From positions 61,469-125,468 of the forward strand of contig DDET01000051.1 in assembly GCA_002336915.1 (NCBI GenBank): a stretch of DNA of 64,000 bases. Reading direction: 5' to 3'. A program made the position numbers and the translations under genes. Below the pieces are notes generated by a model. That model did no database searches and was not told the origin of the DNA. It was given only the letters and a program-made list of their open reading frames with translations. This DNA is from Bacteroidetes bacterium UBA1947. GTDB taxonomy: Bacteria > Bacteroidota > Bacteroidia > Chitinophagales > Chitinophagaceae. Positions 35,501-44,281 of this stretch are shown here, piece by piece (the first letter of the stretch is position 1; every line of letters starts with the position of its first letter).

Positions 35501-37614
35501 TAAACGGTAACTACTCATGGACGAACAGCTCCTTCATATACATACCCCAAAAGAACGGCTGGAACCAGTCGCATTATTATCAATACCTGAAGGACAGTTT
35601 TACTACCTTGAATCTCAACACTGGACGGGCATTTAATTACCCGCTGGTAACCAATGCGGTAATAGCCCGAAATGCGATGCTTAGCGCAGACCCCGACTGG
35701 CCATTCACAGCATCGGACTGCAACGTGCTGGTGAATGATATAGAAGTGCAAAAATCAGGCTGCAGCCCATTTGTAGGCACACTACAGGTTATGGTGTTCG
35801 ACTCATCGGACGCACAATTATGGGTGAACCCGCCAGCTGGGCAAAGTGGTGCATACGGGCATTGTTTGTCAAGGGACGTAGTGGCTTTTGAATTTCCTTT
35901 GAATACAACTGCTTCGAGAAACAACATACGCCACTTCCTGGATAGCATACCGAACAATGACTATGTGCTGCTGCGCAATTTTATTTTATCCGAGCCGTCC
36001 AACCAGTTCCAGGCTGCTTATGTAGATGCATGGAAAGCGGACACAGCAGTTAACGGCCCCGGCCAATCTCTATATCATACACTGAAGAACATGGGCTTTA
36101 ATATGATAGACTCCTTTAACAAAAAAAGAGTGTTCATACTGATGCGCAAAAAAGGGAACAGCAATTTTCCTGTTTATCAAAAATTTTCGGCGGATACCAG
36201 TGATAAGATCGAACTGGATATTAATATCCAGACGCTACGCTACAGCGGTACACTTGCAAGCCGCACGATAGGCCCTGCAAAAGCATGGACGCAACTTAAG
36301 TGGAGGACGCATGCAACAGATAATTTTCCGCAGAACGATAGCTCTTACCTGCGTGTAAGCGGAATAAGCAATACCGGCAACAGCACGCCGCTCTTTACTA
36401 CCGCCAACCGGGATACGAGTATAGCGGGCATTAATGCCGCATTATACCCAAACCTTAAGCTGGAGTGGTTCAACATTGATACCAATACGCATACAGCACC
36501 GCAACTGGATTACTGGCGCATCTATTATGTGCCGGTACCTGAAGCAGCCCTTAACCCTGCTGCGTACTATAGCTTTAAAGACACCGTGCAGGTGGGGCAG
36601 CAAGCTGATTTTTCGGTAACTATCGAAGAGCTTTCGGGACAGCCTATGGATAGCATGCTGGTACGTTACAGGCTTATAGATGCCAACGGCAACTCGCACC
36701 TGCTTGCCGATAAGAAGTATAAAAAACTATCGGGCAATGATACCCTGCATGCCTCGCTGTCATTTAACCCCGGATCTTATCCCGGTATTGATGTATTGTT
36801 TGTAGAGGCTAATCCTGATAATAACCAGCCTGAGCAGTATCACCCGAACAATTTGGGATACATCACGTTCGCAGTGAACAGGGATGAGCTCAATCCTTTC
36901 CTTGATGTGACGTTCGACGGGGTGCATATACTGGATAAGGACATTGTTTCCGCTAAACCATTCATCAAAATATCGCTGCGCGATGAGAATAAATACCTGG
37001 CGCTGGATGATACCAGCCTGCTGAGCCTTTCCATACGTTACCCTGATGATCCGCTCACATCGCGCCGTGCAATTAATTTTGATAACAGTGTCTGCAAATT
37101 CATTCCTGCGGCGCTGAATAAAGGCAAGAATGAGGCGGTTATTGAATACAGGCCCAACCTTACCGAGGATGGCATTTATGAACTGTTCCTGAACGGGAAA
37201 GATAAAACCGGGAACGTAAGCGGGGCCGATGATTACCGCATCTCCTTCGAGGTAGTGAATAAGCCTAGTATTACCAACATACTCAATTATCCCAACCCCT
37301 TCTCTACCTCAACAGCATTCCTGTTTACCCTTACCGGTTCGCAAATCCCTTCACAGCTAAAAATACAGATACTGACTGTGACGGGCAAAGTGGTAAAAGA
37401 AGTGACGAAAGGCGAGCTTGGGCCGTTGCATATTGGCCGAAACATCACTGAATATAAATGGGACGGTAAAGACCAATATGGCCAAATGCTAGGGAATGGG
37501 GTGTATTTATACCGGGTAGTTACCTCGCTAAATGGAAATAATGTGGAGCACAGGGAGAGCGGTGCGGATAAATTTTTCAAAAACGGCTATGGTAAAATGT
37601 ATATAATGCGCTGA
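32530..37614 (+). CDS. Giant C25-family cysteine peptidase, PorU2-like putative T9SS sortase
   Basis: 1694 residues. Signal peptide (TSAKAQ), an N-terminal beta region of about 400 residues, a gingipain-type C25 peptidase domain at about 430-800 with catalytic His649 in FHGHAS and Cys681 in LGCDVSQ, a CARDB-like adhesion domain (VKVSVEHINPAG... at about 830-910), several beta domains, and a C-terminal FlgD-like Ig segment (NYPNPFSTSTAF, WDGKDQYGQMLGNGVYLYRV). PorU, the T9SS sortase, is a C25 protein of about 1100-1300 residues, so this is longer. Either an alternative sortase or a secreted protease is possible; pairing with a PorV-like gene favours a T9SS role. Confidence 0.87.
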   Translation: MHRILRTISFLPILLLCCTSAKAQLYGNEWIDYNKTYYKFKVGKESIYRIPKAALDAAGIPATLNGSQFIMYRDGQEIPLYTSTTGAFSSTDYIEFYGLKADGKLDKTLYNDTSWQSDPGSSLFSDTACYYLSYDNLAGHLRYLQNTNSIPATPPSPEGICTATSVLHYKDHFMSGRTYSSEDQFFSSQFDVTEGFVYEDGTNLNFASGAYISAPNVVASGNARFRCNILIVNKAVTGNPVNFKIALNNLDIADSTISLATISGVVKKFDLSIPAAMLALDNNIMFTPSLANASGLNQYGCTFVELKYPHDYNMSGHDYFSFSLGANTNNQYLEFTNFNYGGNPPRLYDLSNKKWYTGNIDSPGIVKFYLDPSFIDRDLVLYASTSANISNISPVKTIQFTNYSIAANQANYLIITHKGLTDYNGHNYVQDYKDYRSSASGGAYTVAVADVTNLYDEFAYGIDIHPLAIKNFLRYAYDNWTLKPKHVLLAGRGILYNKYKAYLQSPNTYPFPIVPTYGNPGSDVDFVNFGSDYKQKMSIGRISVWNGLEIGTYLEKVKAYETAIKPAIQPIASTEMWKKNVLHIAGGSDISLQTILLSTLNSGAALIQRPYAGDVVTTVAKNTSSPIDAAGSVFVDSMINSGIGLLTFHGHASSGNFDFNLNNPEQYHNSPRLPIFTALGCDVSQIYELSSQRTISERYINAPNGGSIVMIAQDNLGYTNFHATYIRPFYAAIASLDYNGSIGTQYKMAYDSVLNVYNMVHNSNNFNFAELESIILQGDPAISPFSTPKPDYHISDSSISSIPYNVSTALDSFKLKIICYNLAKAINDTVKVSVEHINPAGISSTIGTFNVINLYNTDTLYVSVPVNQLSDLGLNRYKVTIDPDNFVDEMSETNNQGNFTLFIYSNNLIPVYPQEFSIVGQQGITLKATTLNSFRTTGRYRMEIDTTELFNSPLKQQTVLTGPAGVIKWTPTLTYSDSTVYYWRTSFDSLVNGNYSWTNSSFIYIPQKNGWNQSHYYQYLKDSFTTLNLNTGRAFNYPLVTNAVIARNAMLSADPDWPFTASDCNVLVNDIEVQKSGCSPFVGTLQVMVFDSSDAQLWVNPPAGQSGAYGHCLSRDVVAFEFPLNTTASRNNIRHFLDSIPNNDYVLLRNFILSEPSNQFQAAYVDAWKADTAVNGPGQSLYHTLKNMGFNMIDSFNKKRVFILMRKKGNSNFPVYQKFSADTSDKIELDINIQTLRYSGTLASRTIGPAKAWTQLKWRTHATDNFPQNDSSYLRVSGISNTGNSTPLFTTANRDTSIAGINAALYPNLKLEWFNIDTNTHTAPQLDYWRIYYVPVPEAALNPAAYYSFKDTVQVGQQADFSVTIEELSGQPMDSMLVRYRLIDANGNSHLLADKKYKKLSGNDTLHASLSFNPGSYPGIDVLFVEANPDNNQPEQYHPNNLGYITFAVNRDELNPFLDVTFDGVHILDKDIVSAKPFIKISLRDENKYLALDDTSLLSLSIRYPDDPLTSRRAINFDNSVCKFIPAALNKGKNEAVIEYRPNLTEDGIYELFLNGKDKTGNVSGADDYRISFEVVNKPSITNILNYPNPFSTSTAFLFTLTGSQIPSQLKIQILTVTGKVVKEVTKGELGPLHIGRNITEYKWDGKDQYGQMLGNGVYLYRVVTSLNGNNVEHRESGADKFFKNGYGKMYIMR

Positions 37615-37744
37615 TATTTAAATATATAACATTATAATTAAATAACTTTGTACCTGCTTTGAATTCGTACTGAATAGCATATGTTTTGTTTTTCGAAAAT
37701 TGTTTTTATCTTTCGGTATTCATCTTTACCTAAATATTAAGGCC

Positions 37745-38611
37745 TTGAAACGCATTTTATTCTCTTTGGCACTATTGCTCCCTTTCTGTACCATGGCGCA
37801 GCAGCACCATGAGATCGGTCTGACCGCAGGGGTGTCTAATTATTACGGGGACCTGCAGAACAAAATATTCGCACCTACCGGCTATAAGGCCATGGGGGGC
37901 ATTTATTATAAATTTTTTATGAGCCCGCATGTGGGTGTGCGATTTGGCTTTAATTTTACCGAGATCACAGGGGCCGACAGCCTCTCTGACGTGCAGGTGA
38001 ACAAGTATCGTAATCTTAGCTTTTCCTGCCCGATAGCAGAAGGATATGGCGCGCTGGAAATAAACCTGTTGCCTATTGACATAGACAGGATGAAGGTTAC
38101 TCCTTATATCTTTGGTGGTATCGGGGTTTTCTATTACGATCCATACACCCTTGGGCTAAAGAATGAAAAGGTTTTTCTTCGTCCGCTTGGTACTGAAGGA
38201 CAAGGTGTACCTAACTATCCCGACCGTAAAACATACAGCCATTTAAGTGTTGCTTTCCCCTTCGGTGGTGGTCTTAAATTCCTGATAGGCCAGACACTGG
38301 TGGTTACCACTGAAATTGGTTTCCGTTATACTAATACTGACTACCTGGATGATGTTAGTAAATCATACGTCAACCTGGACACACTTACCAAGTACAAAGG
38401 CAAGCAATCTGCACAGCTATCCTACCGCGGTAATACCGTACAGGGTGCTGATCCTGATTACTATCCTGATTACAAATACCAGCGCGGCGACAGCAAATCG
38501 AACGACTGGTACTGGTTTGGTAATGTAGGTATCGCAGTTTACTTCAGGGCATTAGGTAACCGTCGACTTGGATACATACACTGCCCAAGGTTCTTCAAGA
38601 TCTACCATTAA
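37745..38611 (+). CDS. DUF6089-type outer-membrane beta-barrel protein
   Basis: 288 residues from a TTG start at 37745, which gives a clean signal peptide (KRILFSLALLLPFCTMAQ); no ATG is available before it in frame. The motif GVSNYYGDLQ and glycine/aromatic-rich strands match the Bacteroidota family I know as DUF6089, small barrels of unknown function. A TAACTTTG matching the -7 consensus lies at 37643-37650. It follows the C25 peptidase gene by about 130 bases and ends at a terminator. Start codon is the uncertain part. Confidence 0.8.
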   Translation: MKRILFSLALLLPFCTMAQQHHEIGLTAGVSNYYGDLQNKIFAPTGYKAMGGIYYKFFMSPHVGVRFGFNFTEITGADSLSDVQVNKYRNLSFSCPIAEGYGALEINLLPIDIDRMKVTPYIFGGIGVFYYDPYTLGLKNEKVFLRPLGTEGQGVPNYPDRKTYSHLSVAFPFGGGLKFLIGQTLVVTTEIGFRYTNTDYLDDVSKSYVNLDTLTKYKGKQSAQLSYRGNTVQGADPDYYPDYKYQRGDSKSNDWYWFGNVGIAVYFRALGNRRLGYIHCPRFFKIYH

Positions 38612-38637
38612 TTTTAGAAATCTATCTTAATATAAAT

Positions 38638-38661
38638 AAAGGCTGCCATGAGGCAGCCTTT
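38638..38661. terminator. Bidirectional terminator between DUF6089 gene and hisS
   Basis: Perfect 10-bp stem AAAGGCTGCC / GGCAGCCTTT with a 4-base loop; T-rich on both strands. It serves the convergent genes on either side. Confidence 0.88.
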
Positions 38662-38686
38662 ATTGTATTGCCTGAGTTGTAATATC

Positions 38687-40081
38687 TTAAACAGTTCCCA
38701 ATATGGCGATGCATTCTTCGATGCTTAGCATTTCCTGCTTACCCGTTGCGAAGTTCTTTACACTGATCATATTCTTTTCACGCTCTTCATCGCCGGGCAG
38801 CAGTACGTAAGCCATGCTGCGCTTGTTGGCGTATTTCATTTGCTTGTCGAACTTCACAGCATCGGGGTATAGCTCTGCGGCAATGTTTTCTTTACGCAGT
38901 GTTTTAAGTATTTGCAGTGCATATTGTTCATTTGCACCGCCAAAGTTTACGAGCATCACGCTGGCACCGGTATTAAGCTGTTTTGGGAAAATATCCAGCT
39001 CTTCCATCACATCATATATCCTGTCGATACCGAAGGATACACCAACACCGGAGAGGTCTTTGAGGCCAAACAAACCGGTAAGGTCGTCGTACCTTCCGCC
39101 ACCGCCTATGCTGCCCATCTGCACGGCACTTGTAGTAACCTCTACTATCACACCTGTATAGTAATTCAATCCACGTGCGAGGCTGATATCTACTTCTACC
39201 TTTGAATCCCAGGCATCATCGGCCAGTTCTTTATGGTAGGCCAGTGTTTGCCTCAGTTCATTAATGCCCTGCAAGCCTGTTGTGCTATTTTGCATAATAG
39301 TCTCCAGCGCCGCGAGCTTTTCTTCATTATTGCCTGCCACTGCTATTACTTTTTGCACTTGCGCTATGCCTTCATCGTTTATGCCGCGCTGCTGCAATTC
39401 TTTAGCTACACCATCCCAGCCAATTTTATCCAGTTTGTCAAGCGCGATGGTTATGTCCATCATTAGCTCTGGCGTGCCGCATAGTTCTGATATGCCGGCG
39501 AGCAATTTGCGGCTGTTTATTTTCACAGTCACCTGCGGGACTTTCAATTGATAAAATGCACTTTGGTAAATGCACAACAACTCTGCCTCGTTAATAAGCG
39601 AAGTACTGCCCACCACATCTGCATCACACTGCCAGAACTCACGGTAGCGGCCCTTCTGTGGCCTGTCGGCGCGCCATACTGGCTGCATCTGGTAGCGACG
39701 GAAGGGGAATGCCAATTCGTTTTGATGCATCACCACGTAGCGTGCAAAAGGTATAGTAAGATCGTAACGCAACGCGCGTTCTGTAACAACTGGTGAAGAA
39801 TATGGCTTGCTTAAAACTTTATTCCACTCATCGTTCAGCTTGACTTTATCATCTTCTTTCTTTTCGTGCAGGCCGTTGTTCAGTATTTTAAATATCAGGC
39901 GGTCACCTTCTTCACCGTATTTGCCGGTAAGGGTTACCAGGTTCTCCATAGCAGGTGTCTCCAGCGGCTGGAAGCCGTACGTCTCAAATATGTTCCTGAG
40001 TGTATTAAATATATATTGGCGCTTGCGCACTTCGGCGGGCGAAAAATCTCTTGTTCCTTGTGGTATCGATGGTTTTGACAT
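38687..40081 (-). CDS. hisS: Histidyl-tRNA synthetase
   Basis: 464 residues, class II synthetase. Motif 1 around IFETYGFQPLETPAMEN, motif 2 with FRRYQMQPVWRADRP, the histidine-specific motif LARGLNYYTGVIVEV, motif 3 with GGGGRYDDLTGLF and GVGVSFGIDR, and a C-terminal anticodon-binding domain. The tyrosine phosphatase gene lies 6 bases upstream in the same direction, so the two are probably co-transcribed. Confidence 0.97.
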   Translation of the reverse strand: MSKPSIPQGTRDFSPAEVRKRQYIFNTLRNIFETYGFQPLETPAMENLVTLTGKYGEEGDRLIFKILNNGLHEKKEDDKVKLNDEWNKVLSKPYSSPVVTERALRYDLTIPFARYVVMHQNELAFPFRRYQMQPVWRADRPQKGRYREFWQCDADVVGSTSLINEAELLCIYQSAFYQLKVPQVTVKINSRKLLAGISELCGTPELMMDITIALDKLDKIGWDGVAKELQQRGINDEGIAQVQKVIAVAGNNEEKLAALETIMQNSTTGLQGINELRQTLAYHKELADDAWDSKVEVDISLARGLNYYTGVIVEVTTSAVQMGSIGGGGRYDDLTGLFGLKDLSGVGVSFGIDRIYDVMEELDIFPKQLNTGASVMLVNFGGANEQYALQILKTLRKENIAAELYPDAVKFDKQMKYANKRSMAYVLLPGDEEREKNMISVKNFATGKQEMLSIEECIAILGTV

Positions 40082-40087
40082 AATTCT

Positions 40088-40543
40088 TTACTTGTACTTT
40101 TCTATTATGGCCTCGCAGGTCTTATTGATCATATCATAGACTGCATGATAACCCAATTCAGGGCCATACCAGGGATCGGGTACCGAGGCATTGCTGCCCG
40201 GCTCAAATTCATTTAAGAACAGGTCCACCCTACTCATATCCGCCCCGGGGCCGGCAATTCTTTTTATCTCCTCACACACATCATCGGACATGGCGTATAT
40301 CTTGTCATATTTATCGAGGTCGGCAGCGCTGAATTTTTTAGCCTTCTGCTGCGAAATATCCACACCGTTCTTCGCACAAACCTTCTGCGAAAACTTATGC
40401 GGGGCTTCCCCAATATGGTAAGACTGGGTACCTGCCGATGACACTGTCCAGTTTAATCCCTTCATTTTTGTCTTATGCCTCAGTATCCCCTCTGCAATGG
40501 GCGAACGGCAAATATTGCCGAGGCAAACCATTAATATCCTCAT
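40088..40543 (-). CDS. Low-molecular-weight protein tyrosine phosphatase
   Basis: 151 residues. The P-loop C7-LGNIC-R13-S begins the protein and the general-acid aspartate is in DPWYGPE, both needed for catalysis. Cytoplasmic; dephosphorylates tyrosine on proteins such as BY-kinases that control polysaccharide export, or acts on small substrates. It precedes hisS by 6 bases. No tyrosine kinase gene is nearby. Confidence 0.94.
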   Translation of the reverse strand: MRILMVCLGNICRSPIAEGILRHKTKMKGLNWTVSSAGTQSYHIGEAPHKFSQKVCAKNGVDISQQKAKKFSAADLDKYDKIYAMSDDVCEEIKRIAGPGADMSRVDLFLNEFEPGSNASVPDPWYGPELGYHAVYDMINKTCEAIIEKYK

Positions 40544-40650
40544 AATTCCTGCACAAAACTATTAAAAAGAGGCCAACCCTATCCAAAAAAATCATAAAGC
40601 TTTACGCGTAGTGAATTTATAAGCCCCTAATCACTATTTTTATTGCCCAT

Positions 40651-41775
40651 ATGCCAAACAGGCAAGTAAATATACTCAGCATAGCGCCTTATAAGATCCT
40701 GCCCCCTACTTCGGGAGGACATCTGGGTATTGTAACGCTACACCATTACCTGGGTAAGCTGTGCCAGGACCACCTGGTGAGTACTGTGGACAATGGACCG
40801 GCTGATAACTATGCTTTCGACCTGCATAAAGTATTTCCTGCTGATGCCAAACGCTATATACCCCTGTACAACTATCGCAGCTTACTCAGCATAGCAAAGA
40901 AGTATGATGTGAACCATATTTATTGCGATCACCCTTATATGGCGCCTACGGTCATGGCCTTGTCGCGCAAGCTCAAAGTGCCCTGGTACCTGCGCAGCCA
41001 TAATATAGAGTCCGAGCGCTTCCGCGCTTTCGGCAAGAAGTGGTGGCCTGTCATGCGTTCTTTCGAACGCTTTGCGATGCGCAATGCTAACGGTGTTTTT
41101 TTCATTACACCAGAGGAAAAGGAATGGGCCATGCAAAACTTTGGCTTGCATGAGCATAAAAGCTTCGTGATACCTTACGGAACCACACTGGAGCAAGCCC
41201 CCAATGGGCATGATGCAGCTAAGCAACAAATAGCCGCAGAAATGGGCCTTGACCCTGCAAAACCATGGCTTTATTTCATCGGCGCACTGGACTATTACCC
41301 TAATGAGCAGGCTGTAAGTTTTATACTCGATGAAGTGATACGTCGCCTTAATGAATCGCATACTCAATACGAGATACTAGTAGGCGGCAAGGGCCTTTCG
41401 GAAAAGCTGCAGCAGCAAATAAAAGAGACTCCCAATATTACATATACGGGCTTCATACCTGTACTGGATACTTTCTTAAAAGCCTGCGATATAATGCTGA
41501 ACCCCGTGGTACTGGGCGGCGGTATTAAAACCAAAGCCATAGAGGCACTGGGCTATAATAAAATTGTGGTGAGTACATTCAGCGGAGCTGCAGGTATTTC
41601 CCCGCAGGCTTGTGGCAATAATTTGCTGATCTCAGAAGATAAGGACTGGTATGCATTTGTAGCTGATATCAATACGGCGATACTCACCATACCTGACATA
41701 CCGAAAGCCTTCTACGACAGTTATTATTGGGGCAATATAGCAAAGAAAATACTGGACATCTTTAAGCAACATTAG
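40651..41775 (+). CDS. Glycosyltransferase, GT-B fold (family 4-like)
   Basis: 374 residues, no signal peptide. N-terminal donor-domain start with a flexible Gly loop (PPTSGGHLG), and a C-terminal Rossmann domain with LYFIGALDYYPN, the nucleotide-sugar contact region NITYTGFIP and LNPVVLGGGIKTKAIEALGYNK, the glycine-rich and Glu-containing motif of GT4/GT1 enzymes. It transfers a sugar to a surface glycan or lipid; donor and acceptor cannot be told. It stands alone, divergent from the phosphatase gene, and is not in a visible polysaccharide cluster. Confidence 0.88.
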   Translation: MPNRQVNILSIAPYKILPPTSGGHLGIVTLHHYLGKLCQDHLVSTVDNGPADNYAFDLHKVFPADAKRYIPLYNYRSLLSIAKKYDVNHIYCDHPYMAPTVMALSRKLKVPWYLRSHNIESERFRAFGKKWWPVMRSFERFAMRNANGVFFITPEEKEWAMQNFGLHEHKSFVIPYGTTLEQAPNGHDAAKQQIAAEMGLDPAKPWLYFIGALDYYPNEQAVSFILDEVIRRLNESHTQYEILVGGKGLSEKLQQQIKETPNITYTGFIPVLDTFLKACDIMLNPVVLGGGIKTKAIEALGYNKIVVSTFSGAAGISPQACGNNLLISEDKDWYAFVADINTAILTIPDIPKAFYDSYYWGNIAKKILDIFKQH

Positions 41776-41789
41776 TCGCATTGTCCCGA

Positions 41790-41933
41790 TTACTTGCCAA
41801 GCCTTTTAAGAAATTTTACAAGCAGGATCACGAGGACAGCACCAACCGCTAATACACCCAGAGAAACGACCACAAACCAGATCATATCGTTTGTTCCCGC
41901 GGCAGCATCTAATAATATCAGACTCATATGCAT
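41790..41933 (-). CDS. 47-residue single-pass membrane protein in rsmE-DUF4159 operon
   Basis: A short gene with a start (ATG 41933-41931) two bases after the stop of the DUF4159 gene. It encodes 47 residues: a short polar N-terminus, one membrane helix (MIWFVVVSLGVLAVGAVLVI) and a basic tail (KFLKRLGK). A second ATG lies two codons in. The tight spacing behind DUF4159, the perfect helix-plus-basic-end pattern, and the lack of any competing gene support that it is real. Function unknown; may help a membrane step of the operon. Confidence 0.72.
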   Translation of the reverse strand: MHMSLILLDAAAGTNDMIWFVVVSLGVLAVGAVLVILLVKFLKRLGK

Positions 41934-41935
41934 GA

Positions 41936-42610
41936 TTAGCTGCCTTGTTGTGGGCCGTTGAATACATACTGTATCAAATTCGCACCCATCTCCAATGCGG
42001 CCTGGTGCTTTTCAACCGGGTCGTTGTGCACTTCGTGGTCTTCCCAGCCATCGCCAAGATCGGTATCAAAAGTATAAAAACAAACTAAGCGCCCTTTATA
42101 GATTAGCCCGTAACCCTTAGGTACACCGCCGTCATGCTCGTGTATCTTCGGCAGGCCATTGGGAAAATTAAATTTCTGGTGATAAATAGGATAAGAAAAG
42201 GGCAACTCCACCATGGTAAGCTCCGGGAAAACTTTCTTCAAAGCAGGGCGCACATATTCGTCCAGCCCGTAGTTATCATCTATATGCAGGAAACCCCCGC
42301 TCTCCAAATATTTGCGCAGGTTTTGTGCTTCTTCATCGCTCAGCGCCCAGCGCCCATGCCCGGTCATGTGTATGAAGGGGTAATTAAAGATATCGCTGCT
42401 GCCCACTTCCACATGCGCCTCAACAGGGTCCAGATTAGTGTGCAGTTGCTGATTACAAAAGGTAGCCAGATTCTTAAGCGATGTAGGATTGGCATACCAG
42501 TCGCCACCGCCATTATATACCAGCAAGGCCAGCTTCATGTTCTGAGCCTTTGCCACTGTACCTAAAACCAAACCAAGAACTAAAACAAAGCAATATTTAT
42601 ACTTAAGCAT
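41936..42610 (-). CDS. DUF4159-family secreted protein
   Basis: 224 residues with signal peptide (GTVAKAQ). Core motifs MTGHGRWALSDEEAQNLRKYLESGGFLHIDDNYG match DUF4159, a domain thought to have a glutamine-amidotransferase-like fold found in Bacteroidota and related phyla. The biochemical role is unknown. Its start overlaps rsmE by 8 bases, and the 47-residue membrane protein gene follows after two bases, so the three genes form one translationally coupled unit. Confidence 0.88.
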   Translation of the reverse strand: MLKYKYCFVLVLGLVLGTVAKAQNMKLALLVYNGGGDWYANPTSLKNLATFCNQQLHTNLDPVEAHVEVGSSDIFNYPFIHMTGHGRWALSDEEAQNLRKYLESGGFLHIDDNYGLDEYVRPALKKVFPELTMVELPFSYPIYHQKFNFPNGLPKIHEHDGGVPKGYGLIYKGRLVCFYTFDTDLGDGWEDHEVHNDPVEKHQAALEMGANLIQYVFNGPQQGS

Positions 42611-43322
42611 GATTGATCAAATTAAAATAAGCGCATGCAGCCATAGCTGCAGTTTCCGTGCGTAGCCTTTGTGTACCCATCGTGGTGCCTTCGCACTGCG
42701 CGCTCATACACAAATTTACTTCCTCTTCGGTAAAATCGCCCTCGGGGCCTATTAAAATAACGGTTTCCTTACCTGTTTTTAACAATTCTGCCAAAGGTTT
42801 CCTTTCCATAGCGGCAATGCAGTGCCCAACCAGCTTTTGCGGTACATCTCTATAATGTTCAAGAGCAGCCTTCAAGGTCATGGACTCGTTTAATACCGGC
42901 AGGTGAAACTGCTGCGATTGCAGGAGTGCAGATACCAGTATATTTTCCAGCCGGTCGTACCTTAGTTTTTCGCGCTCGGTCCGGGTGCATATTAAAGGGG
43001 TAATGCTCTTTATCCCAAGTTCCGTAGCCTTTTCCAGCAGCCATTCGTTGCGGCTGGCGTTTTTGGTAAAGCCCAAACACAAATGCAAACCAACAGCCGG
43101 CGCATCGTGAAATACAACCGACTGAATTTTCACCCAGCATTTTTTCTTCCCCGTCTCCACTATTGTGGCCGTCGCCACGTGCCCCTTACCATCCGTAAGC
43201 TGCAGCTGCTCACCCATATTCATGCGCAGTACCTGTACCACATGCCTGGCGGTATCCTCTTCGAGGGCCAGTTCATTGCCTGCAGCCAATAAAACATTGT
43301 GAAAAAACTGCGGTAAAGCCAT
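42603..43322 (-). CDS. rsmE: 16S rRNA (uracil-1498-N3)-methyltransferase RsmE
   Basis: 239 residues, SPOUT-class methyltransferase modifying U1498 of 16S rRNA. N-terminal PUA-like domain (HVVQVLRMNMGEQLQLTDGKG) and the C-terminal knot with ILIGPEGDFTEEEV and MGTQRLRTETAAMAA, the SAM-binding signature. A longer frame starts at 43373; ATG 43322 (MALPQFFHN) is the family start and is chosen. Overlaps DUF4159 by 8 bases. Confidence 0.95.
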   Translation of the reverse strand: MALPQFFHNVLLAAGNELALEEDTARHVVQVLRMNMGEQLQLTDGKGHVATATIVETGKKKCWVKIQSVVFHDAPAVGLHLCLGFTKNASRNEWLLEKATELGIKSITPLICTRTEREKLRYDRLENILVSALLQSQQFHLPVLNESMTLKAALEHYRDVPQKLVGHCIAAMERKPLAELLKTGKETVILIGPEGDFTEEEVNLCMSAQCEGTTMGTQRLRTETAAMAACAYFNLINHA

Positions 43323-43395
43323 CCTGCAATATACTAAGGGATTCTTGATACTGAACACCGGACCGGTTGCCAAGTCTCAACCGGTATAAATAGAA

Positions 43396-43452
43396 GGATG
43401 CCGAAGGATCACGAATATTGTCTATGAAAAATATTCATACCGCCCGGCATCC
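43396..43452 (-). terminator. Large nested hairpin after ECF sigma factor gene
   Basis: GGATGCCG (43396-43403) pairs with CGGCATCC (43445-43452); inside, GAATATT (43413-43419) pairs with AATATTC (43430-43436). No T-run follows, so it may be an mRNA-stabilising or regulatory structure. It lies between the sigma gene stop (43474) and the rsmE start (43322). Confidence 0.5.
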
Positions 43453-43473
43453 AGTATCTTATGTTGTACCGCT

Positions 43474-44058
43474 TTAACGCAGCACCATCTGCTTCTCATC
43501 TATCATCCTGCGCAGGTTTATCAGGCCATAGCGCATACGGCCCAGTGCGGTGTTTATGCTCACCGACGTGAGATCTGCTATTTGTTTAAAGCTAAGATCG
43601 CCATACATACGCAATACTATTACCTCCCGCTGCTCTTCGGGCAGCAACTCTATGAGGCTGCGCACACTGTCGTGCACCTGCTTTCGCTCCAGCCTTGTGG
43701 CGGTAGTATCGTCGTGCATGCCCAGCAGTTCGGATATATCAGCGCCGTCAGGCAGTGTTACCCTTACCTGCTGCTTGCAGCGGCGGAAGTGGTCCATACA
43801 GAGATTATGCGCTACCCGTATAGCCCAGGGCAGAAATTTGCCCTGTTCGGAGTAGCGGCCATCCCGCATGGTCTTTATCATTTTAAGAAAAGCATCCTGG
43901 AATATATCTTCCGCTATAAACTTATCTTTTACCAACATATAGATAGCGGTGTAGATCTTGTCTTTATAGCGGTGGATCAGGGTTTCCAATGAAGATTCAT
44001 TGCCATGAAGGAAATCATGAATCAGCTCGGCATCGGACAGATGGTGGATTGTTTGCAT
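43474..44058 (-). CDS. ECF-family RNA polymerase sigma factor
   Basis: 194 residues: sigma-70 region 2 (LIHRYKDKIYTAIYMLV, AEDIFQDAFLKMIKTM, WAIRVAHNLCMDHFRR) and region 4 (LLPEEQREVIVLRMYGDLSFKQIADLTSVSINTALGRMRYGL), with no region 3, as in extracytoplasmic-function sigma factors. No anti-sigma factor gene is adjacent, so it may be controlled by transcription level or by a partner elsewhere. The 223-base gap upstream (44059-44281) is AT-rich and contains no gene that I can see. Confidence 0.94.
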   Translation of the reverse strand: MQTIHHLSDAELIHDFLHGNESSLETLIHRYKDKIYTAIYMLVKDKFIAEDIFQDAFLKMIKTMRDGRYSEQGKFLPWAIRVAHNLCMDHFRRCKQQVRVTLPDGADISELLGMHDDTTATRLERKQVHDSVRSLIELLPEEQREVIVLRMYGDLSFKQIADLTSVSINTALGRMRYGLINLRRMIDEKQMVLR

Positions 44059-44281
44059 AAACTTCTACTTAAGTTAGGTACGGCTCAGGCCATGCACTAG
44101 TATTGGTAATGTAGAAGTGTTATGCTATAGACTATGTTTTAGAGAAAAATAATAGCAAACCCATTTGGGCTTGTTATGAAATAGACGATGCATGATCGTC
44201 TTTCGTTGGGCAAAATAGAATATTTTTTTGAAAAAGAGGATATTTAGCCAAAAATATTTAAAAATACTTAATGCCAAATCC

